Shown here piece after piece: positions 6,593 to 10,438 of a stretch of 10,438 nucleotides of DNA; within the stretch, counting starts at the first letter, position 1; every line of letters starts with the position of its first letter. Below the pieces are notes generated by a model. The model was not told the DNA's origin. It did not search any database and worked only from the letters and a program-made list of their open reading frames with translations. Both the position numbers and the translations under genes were made by a program. The stretch is from Bacteroidales bacterium (lineage in GTDB: Bacteria; Bacteroidota; Bacteroidia; Bacteroidales; UBA932): assembly GCA_016303175.1 (NCBI GenBank), contig JAEDMF010000052.1, forward strand, positions 1 to 10,438, written 5' to 3'.

Positions 6593-7467
6593 TTATCCTT
6601 GGCCGCGAGGCTCAGCAGGTAGCGGCCGTACGGGTTCTTGCTCATAGGTCGTGCAAGCCTTTCAAGCGTGGCGGCGTCTATCCAGCCTTTGGAATATGCA
6701 ATGGCTTCCAAGCAGGCTATCTTTATGCCTGTGCGCTTCTCAAGGGTTTCCACAAAGATGGAGGCCTCACTAAGACTGTCGTGTGTACCAGTGTCAAGCC
6801 AGGCAAACCCCGTTCCGAGCAACTGCACCTTAAGGTCCGAAGTGGAGAGGAACGCCTGATTGACCGAAGTGATTTCCAATTCGCCACGGGCCGAGGGCTT
6901 GATGCTCCCCGCTACGTCGAGAACACGGTTGGGATAGAAATATAAGCCCACGACCGCATAATTGCTCTTGGGATGAGCAGGTTTTTCTTCTATGCTGATG
7001 CAATTGCCTTCCTCGTCGAACTGGGCCACTCCGTAGCGTTCCGGGTCACTCACTCTGTAGCCAAACACCGTGGCCTTTCCTCCCTCGGCATCCTTCACAG
7101 CCTGTGCAAGCTTTTCCTCGAAACCTGCGCCATAGAAGATGTTGTCGCCGAGCACAAGGCAGGCAGTATCCTCCCCGACAAAATCCTTACCTATTATAAA
7201 TGCCTGTGCAAGACCATCGGGCGAGGGCTGTTCCGCATATTCCAGATGCAGGCCATAGTCGCTCCCGTCACCAAGCAGACGCTTGAACCCGGGCAAATCC
7301 TGTGGAGTACTGATTATGAGAATGTCCCTTATGCCCGCCAGCATAAGCACACTGATGGGGTAATACACCATAGGCTTGTCGTAAATGGGCAGAAGTTGCT
7401 TGCTCACGCCCTTGGTGATGGGATAAAGACGGGTGCCCGAGCCTCCCGCCAACACTATACCTTTCAT
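6583..7467 (-). CDS. rmlA: Glucose-1-phosphate thymidylyltransferase
   Basis: A 294-residue nucleotidyltransferase that joins glucose-1-phosphate and dTTP to make dTDP-glucose, the entry to dTDP-deoxysugars. The N-terminal signature GGSGTRLYP (residues 8-16) is followed by KQLLPIYDKPMVYYP, EQPSPDGLAQAF (79-90), LGDNIFYG (106-113) and the late ITSVNQAF and WLDTGTHDSL segments, all typical of RmlA. Length matches the family. The ATG at 7467 overlaps the folE stop as ATGA, so translation is probably coupled and both genes share the promoter near 8200. The last codons and stop lie in the right arm of the inverted-repeat segment, yet the protein end (YGRYLLSLAAKDKGI) has a normal family length. 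rmlB follows after 313 bases. Confidence 0.97.
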   Translation of the reverse strand: MKGIVLAGGSGTRLYPITKGVSKQLLPIYDKPMVYYPISVLMLAGIRDILIISTPQDLPGFKRLLGDGSDYGLHLEYAEQPSPDGLAQAFIIGKDFVGEDTACLVLGDNIFYGAGFEEKLAQAVKDAEGGKATVFGYRVSDPERYGVAQFDEEGNCISIEEKPAHPKSNYAVVGLYFYPNRVLDVAGSIKPSARGELEITSVNQAFLSTSDLKVQLLGTGFAWLDTGTHDSLSEASIFVETLEKRTGIKIACLEAIAYSKGWIDAATLERLARPMSKNPYGRYLLSLAAKDKGI

Positions 7468-8054
7468 TGACGTATCAATTGTAGAAATTCGTTCCTTGTC
7501 CTGACGTCGTTCAGGAAGATGCCACTGAATGCGGAGGTGGTGGTCACGGCGTCCGCTTTCTGCACTCCCCTCATACTCATACAGGTGTGCCTCGCCTCAA
7601 TGACAACTGCCACTCCAAGGGGGTTGAGCGTCTGCTGTATGCAGTCGCGCACCTGCACGGTCAGCCTCTCCTGAACCTGAAGCCTGCGCGCATAGGCCTC
7701 CACGACGCGGGCTATCTTGCTCAGCCCCGTAATGGTGCCGTTGGGAATGTAGGCCACGTGGCACTTGCCTATGAAGGGCATAAGATGATGCTCGCAGGTG
7801 CTGTAGAGTTCAATGTCCTTGACCAGCACCATCTGCTTGTATTCTTCGTGAAAAAGGGCGGAGCGTAGCAGCTCGGAGGGGTCTTGGGAATAACCCTGAG
7901 TGATGAACTGCATTGCCTTCGCCACCCTTTCAGGGGTCTTGAGCAAACCCTCGCGGTTCTCGTCCTCCCCCAGCAGATGGAGTATAGCCTTATAATGCTC
8001 CGCAAGGGCTGCTGTCGTCTGCTCGTCAAATATTTCCTGTTTCGTATATGACAT
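7464..8054 (-). CDS. folE: GTP cyclohydrolase I
   Basis: A 196-residue GTP cyclohydrolase I, which opens the GTP purine ring to give dihydroneopterin triphosphate for folate and related pterin pathways. The zinc ligands are in place: Cys87 and His90 in CEHHLMPF, and Cys158 in RHTCMSMRG. REGLLKTPERVAKAM (34-48) and GLSKIARVVEAYARRLQVQERL are the other family signatures, and the end, RNEFLQLIRQ, is typical. It would form a cytoplasmic homo-oligomer. I chose the ATG at 8054 (MSYTKQEIF). The frame stays open to 8198, but that extension translates a repeat-filled leader and begins in the promoter. It is first in a minus-strand unit with rmlA, joined by a 4-base overlap. Confidence 0.96.
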   Translation of the reverse strand: MSYTKQEIFDEQTTAALAEHYKAILHLLGEDENREGLLKTPERVAKAMQFITQGYSQDPSELLRSALFHEEYKQMVLVKDIELYSTCEHHLMPFIGKCHVAYIPNGTITGLSKIARVVEAYARRLQVQERLTVQVRDCIQQTLNPLGVAVVIEARHTCMSMRGVQKADAVTTTSAFSGIFLNDVRTRNEFLQLIRQ

Positions 8055-8070
8055 ATCGTGATATCGTCGT

Positions 8071-8143
8071 ACCGTGTCTGCCGTGGGTTCCGGCTGCCGT
8101 GACTGCCGTAGTCTCCGTGTCTGCCATAGCTTCCGGCTGCCGT
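8071..8143. repeat. Degenerate 43-bp-period repeat in the folE leader
   Basis: Bases 8072-8100 and 8115-8143 match at 26 of 29 positions, a period of 43. Both contain CCGTGTCTGCC followed by TTCCGGCTGCCGT. The shorter unit TGCCGT occurs at 8079, 8095, 8104 and 8138, with TGCCAT at 8122. The repeat lies between the promoter and the start of folE, so it would be transcribed as a GC-rich leader of about 135 bases. Confidence 0.75.
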
Positions 8144-8183
8144 CGTGGCCCGATAATTGTACCAACCGGCTGAACTTCAGCCA

Positions 8184-8194
8184 CACATAATGTG
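8184..8194. promoter_or_regulatory. Palindrome at the predicted folE transcription start
   Basis: CACATAATGTG is a perfect 11-base palindrome centred on 8189, immediately downstream of the folE -7 box and spanning the likely +1. It could be an operator. It is short enough to be chance. Confidence 0.25.
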
Positions 8195-8195
8195 A

Positions 8196-8203
8196 CAAAG
8201 ATA
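8196..8203 (-). promoter_or_regulatory. -7 box of the folE-rmlA promoter
   Basis: The minus strand reads TATCTTTG, an exact TAnnTTTG match. Transcription would begin near 8190. A TTTG-like -33 box at the usual distance is not seen. Confidence 0.6.
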
Positions 8204-8234
8204 CAAAAATTGTTTCATTTATAGTTTTTTTGGT

Positions 8235-8242
8235 TACCTTTG
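8235..8242 (+). promoter_or_regulatory. -7 box of the DUF2795 gene promoter
   Basis: TACCTTTG matches TAnnTTTG on the plus strand, 22 bases before the ATG at 8265. ATTG at 8209-8212 is a weak -33 candidate. It is divergent from the folE promoter. Confidence 0.55.
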
Positions 8243-8264
8243 CAACCCTTAAAAGATTTGAACT

Positions 8265-8486
8265 ATGTATTGGACACTTGAACTTGCATATCGCTTGGAA
8301 GATGCACCCTGGCCTGCTACCAAAGACGAACTGATAGACTACGCCGTACGCAGCGGCGCTCCCGAAGAAGTAATCGAGAACCTCGAAGAACTTGAGGACG
8401 ACGGCGAAATGTACGAGTCCATAGAGGACATCTGGCCCGACTACCCCGACAAAGAAGACTTCTTCTTTAACGAGGAGGAGTATTAA
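8265..8486 (+). CDS. DUF2795 domain small acidic protein
   Basis: A 73-residue, strongly acidic protein, MYWTLELAYRLEDAPWPATK followed by a helix-rich middle and ending in a run rich in Asp, Glu and Phe (DFFFNEEEY). The pattern LEDAPWPATKDELIDYA and the conserved WPDYP near the end are those of the DUF2795 family, which is widespread and highly conserved in Bacteroidetes. There is no known function. No signal peptide or membrane segment is seen, so it is probably cytoplasmic. It has its own promoter and a strong terminator 47 bases after the stop, so it is monocistronic. Its CG-rich codons contrast sharply with the CG-free DNA that starts about 130 bases downstream, marking it as the last resident gene before the mobile element. 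Confidence 0.85.
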   Translation: MYWTLELAYRLEDAPWPATKDELIDYAVRSGAPEEVIENLEELEDDGEMYESIEDIWPDYPDKEDFFFNEEEY

Positions 8487-8532
8487 CAGGATTGTCAGTT
8501 AAATTTTACTGAAAATCAATAAGTTATGAGAG

Positions 8533-8559
8533 AACCAAGGATAGTTCCTTGGTTTTTTT
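8533..8559 (+). terminator. Intrinsic terminator of the DUF2795 gene
   Basis: AACCAAGGA (8533-8541) pairs with TCCTTGGTT (8546-8554) around a 4-base loop, and seven T run from 8553 to 8559. This is a classical rho-independent terminator. Its left arm and loop also contain AAGGATAG (8537-8544), the inverse of the CTATCCTT octamer repeated on the element side. Confidence 0.88.
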
Positions 8560-8840
8560 GTGCCCTGAAATGGGGTAAAAATGGGCACATTTGGAGCCTC
8601 TACTTCCCTACACGCTATCCTTAAAAATGAGTTTTCATCATAAAAAAGGTAATAGTAACTCAAAACAATAAAGGCATCAACCAGATTAGGTCAATGCCCT
8701 TATAAAATACTGTAAATCAATATATTATATCTTTATATCATTTCTCTACACTCTATTGTACTCTTGTTCTCCCCAGAGATGATGAAATCAGATGTACTAT
8801 CCTTGAAAAGTACTGAATACTATCCTTAACTATTCTTACA
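8560..8840. other. Non-coding end of the element: candidate attachment and integrase arm-site region
   Basis: No gene is supported in these 281 bases. CTATCCTT occurs at 8615-8622, 8797-8804 and 8820-8827, the last two as TACTATCCTT 23 bases apart; CTATTCTT at 8830-8837 is a one-mismatch copy. CTACACGCTAT (8608-8618) recurs as CTACACTCTAT (8746-8756). Short direct repeats beside an integrase gene are typical of arm-type binding sites and of an att end. The last CG dinucleotide is at 8613-8614, so the junction with resident DNA probably lies between 8560 and 8615. The core cannot be fixed without the other end. Confidence 0.5.
8671..8701 (-). terminator. Possible terminator of the integrase transcript
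   Basis: AAGGCAT-CA-ACC (8671-8682) pairs with GGT-CA-ATGCC-C-TT (8689-8701), with an internal mismatch and a one-base bulge, around a 6-base loop. On the minus strand it is followed by TATTGTTTTG, only a broken T-run. It is 140 bases past the integrase stop. A weak or bidirectional terminator is plausible. Confidence 0.35.
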
Positions 8841-10172
8841 CTATATTTCAAAGTCCAAACACTTCTCCACAGTCTTCTGTAAGGTCTCTGGAAGGTAGGT
8901 GGCATAAACCTTTTCAGTGACAAGGGTAGTAGAGTGTCCCATCAGAGTAGAGATGGTCTTGATATCTCCCCCATTGTTCAGACCATTGATACCAAAGGTG
9001 TGTCTTGCACAGTGTATGTGGAGTTTGAAGGGTAGTCCTATTTTCTCTCCAAGGGCAGCCAAGGATTGGTTGATTGTCCTTGTTCTGGATTGTTTGATCT
9101 CTTGAAATCTCTCTTCATCACTCAGGTCAAACTCATCATCCAACATCCCAAACACATAGTTCTCATTCCTTCCCTTCCATCTCTTCAATATCTCAATACC
9201 ACCCTTTGCCATTGGTATGATAAGGAGGAGAGCTTTCCTACTATGGTTCTTGACCTGGTAGTGTCTAACCATCCTGTTTTCCATATCTATTTCATCCCAC
9301 TTCAAAGTGATGAGGTCACTCACCCTTAATCCACCACAAAAGACAGAAAACATAAACATATCTACAAAGTCTCTGGTTCTGTCATACTTGGCCTTGGCAG
9401 CAACTTCTTTGAGTTTCTTTAACTGGTCTATGGTCAGATACTCTAACTGTTTATCCTCTCCCAACACCTTCCCAGTTGAAGGAAGGTAACACTCTGTGAT
9501 TTCATCATAAGTCTCTCTGGTTATCCACCCTTCTCTAAAACACTTTTTGAGAGCTTTGAAGATTGGTGTCAAGGAGTGGTTGATGGTGTCATTGGAGTTT
9601 CCAATATCCTTCCTCCAAAGGATGTAGTCCCTTATCAAATCCACTGTTATATCCTTGCAGTACAGAAGGTTATTGGTGCAGGTATGGATGTGCTTTACCC
9701 TTTGAAGAAACTCCTTGAACTTCTTCATATAACTCCTTGTATTTACCAAGATAGAATATGAAACCCTCCCAATCTTATACTCTTCTTCATTGAAGTCCAG
9801 GACAAACTGGACAAAATCCACCTTACCCCTCTCTATTTCCAGTTTCTCACTATATGTACCATTGAGGATACTCCTCAATACAGGGACAGGTATGACCTGG
9901 TTCTTTTTGAGAAGGAGACTGTCAATAATCTGGTCATATTCCTTCTTGATGTTGGTCAATCTCTGATTCAGTAACTTTCCCTTGGGGTGACCATGAGGTC
10001 CTTCCTTGATATACCTACCATTCCCCTTGTCCCCCAACCAGAACTCTGGTTTCACTGCAATCCCTGTTTTCTTCTTGCAAGGAACCCCCTGGGTGCAGTA
10101 CTGGATATGTATCATCTGTTCCCCAAACTCATTGGGTTTGTTGTCAGTCCTGAGAAAAAACTTTCCTTCCAT
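8841..10172 (-). CDS. Tyrosine recombinase / site-specific integrase
   Basis: A 443-residue integrase with the three-part layout of Bacteroidetes IntDOT-like enzymes: an N-terminal arm-binding region (about 1-90), a SAM-like core-binding domain (about 115-225) and a catalytic domain (about 245-440). The catalytic residues are visible: Arg283 in CGGLRVSDL, a likely Lys308 in QVKNH, His387 and Arg390 in HCAR, His413 in LMGHS and the nucleophile Tyr423 in KVYATYL. It should cut and join DNA at att sites to integrate and excise the element. The ATG at 10172 follows the upstream gene's stop after a single base, so the two are co-transcribed and probably translationally coupled. All of its roughly 26 arginines use AGA or AGG because the gene contains no CG. 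A role as a local DNA invertase is a less likely alternative. Confidence 0.95.
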   Translation of the reverse strand: MEGKFFLRTDNKPNEFGEQMIHIQYCTQGVPCKKKTGIAVKPEFWLGDKGNGRYIKEGPHGHPKGKLLNQRLTNIKKEYDQIIDSLLLKKNQVIPVPVLRSILNGTYSEKLEIERGKVDFVQFVLDFNEEEYKIGRVSYSILVNTRSYMKKFKEFLQRVKHIHTCTNNLLYCKDITVDLIRDYILWRKDIGNSNDTINHSLTPIFKALKKCFREGWITRETYDEITECYLPSTGKVLGEDKQLEYLTIDQLKKLKEVAAKAKYDRTRDFVDMFMFSVFCGGLRVSDLITLKWDEIDMENRMVRHYQVKNHSRKALLLIIPMAKGGIEILKRWKGRNENYVFGMLDDEFDLSDEERFQEIKQSRTRTINQSLAALGEKIGLPFKLHIHCARHTFGINGLNNGGDIKTISTLMGHSTTLVTEKVYATYLPETLQKTVEKCLDFEI

Positions 10173-10173
10173 A

Positions 10174-10437
10174 CTATCTCACAAACTCTATGTGGTTATT
10201 CCTGATGAGGTTATCTACATCTGTCTGGGTGTAGATATATGTCCTTCCCAACCTGGCATAGGACAAGTCCCCATCCTGTCTCATCTTTTCAATTGCAGAT
10301 ACTCCCACTTTGAGATACTCTGATAACTCCTTGGTGTTATACACCCTTTCTACTGTCCCATCCTTGATGATGTTCAAGGTTGAGATGATGTTGTCCATCT
10401 TGGACTGCATCTCCATAAAACTTGTTTCACTTATCAT
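10174..10437 (-). CDS. Helix-turn-helix protein, excisionase-like (possibly partial at its start)
   Basis: An 87-residue protein whose C-terminal half (about 33-85) is a MerR/excisionase-type helix-turn-helix: YNTKELSEYLKVGVSAIEKM, then DLSYARLGRTYIYTQTDVDNL. This matches the HTH_17 excisionase family pattern, in which a winged helix binds DNA. The first 30 residues are a likely helix or short coiled coil. It precedes the integrase by one base, the usual xis-int order, so it probably directs excision or regulates the integrase. The ATG at 10437 is one base from the window edge; the frame may begin further upstream, or at the second Met (10416). It is also CG-free. Confidence 0.8.
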   Translation of the reverse strand: MISETSFMEMQSKMDNIISTLNIIKDGTVERVYNTKELSEYLKVGVSAIEKMRQDGDLSYARLGRTYIYTQTDVDNLIRNNHIEFVR

Positions 10438-10438
10438 A

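Larger units (their letters stand above)
8615..10438. mobile_element. One end of an integrated element (integrative element or genomic island), right part outside the window
   Basis: The segment carries an excisionase-like gene and a tyrosine recombinase at its edge, lower GC than the rest of the window, and no CG dinucleotide at all. The resident DUF2795 gene and its terminator end just before it. No conjugation or cargo gene is in view, so the class (ICE, mobilizable island or prophage) cannot be assigned. The left boundary is approximate. Confidence 0.75.

Noticed and set aside
6426..6596. Target-site duplication proving a MITE insertion
   Set aside because: The flanking bases (CTTA on the left, TTTA on the right) are not an exact duplication.
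8055..8198. N-terminal extension of folE by 48 codons
   Set aside because: It would translate the degenerate repeat and start inside the promoter -7 box; the family starts near 8054.
8560..8587. TGCCC (8561-8565) and GGGCA (8583-8587) as a second hairpin after the DUF2795 terminator
   Set aside because: Only five pairs around a 17-base loop without a T-run; too weak to call.

Overview
The window looks like a chromosomal segment of a moderately GC-rich member of the Bacteroidales, about 50-55% GC by eye outside the right end. The evidence is the family set: a GGGtGRT protein, a Bacteroidetes-type glycoside hydrolase 3 lipoprotein, a DUF2795 protein and an IntDOT-like integrase. The -7 promoter boxes of the form TAnnTTTG also fit, as do the A-rich leaders without strong Shine-Dalgarno sequences. 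I cannot name a genus.

Layout. Bases 1-817 hold the 3' part of a GGGtGRT-family gene on the plus strand. A hairpin terminator (837-883) separates it from a convergent 751-residue glycoside hydrolase family 3 lipoprotein gene (923-3178, minus). A compact divergent promoter region (3198-3230) then opens a plus-strand pair: a lipid A (LpxL/HtrB-type) acyltransferase (3255-4169) and a family 2-like glycosyltransferase (4303-5136). The 133 bases between these two contain a coupled 18-codon ORF and three successive inverted repeats. The glycosyltransferase converges with, and overlaps by 4 bases, a minus-strand group read as folE, rmlA, rmlB. folE and rmlA overlap by ATGA. rmlA and rmlB are separated by a 163-bp inverted-repeat-flanked segment plus a patch of short repeats. 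The folE leader also carries a degenerate repeat. Divergent from folE is a small acidic DUF2795 gene (8265-8486) with its own terminator.

From about 8560 to the right edge the DNA changes abruptly. This is one end of an integrated mobile element carrying an excisionase-like helix-turn-helix gene and a tyrosine recombinase, one base apart, both on the minus strand. A cluster of repeated CTATCCTT octamers lies downstream of the integrase.

The acyltransferase, glycosyltransferase and dTDP-sugar genes point to cell-envelope work (lipid A and surface polysaccharide); folE is a translationally coupled outsider. The most striking observation is that bases 8615-10438 contain no CG dinucleotide on reading every line, although the DUF2795 gene next to them is full of CG. 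The avoidance crosses two genes, codon boundaries and non-coding DNA, so it is a DNA-level property of the element. Second is the rmlA/rmlB inverted-repeat segment, which has the geometry of a MITE or of a Bacteroidales invertible promoter.
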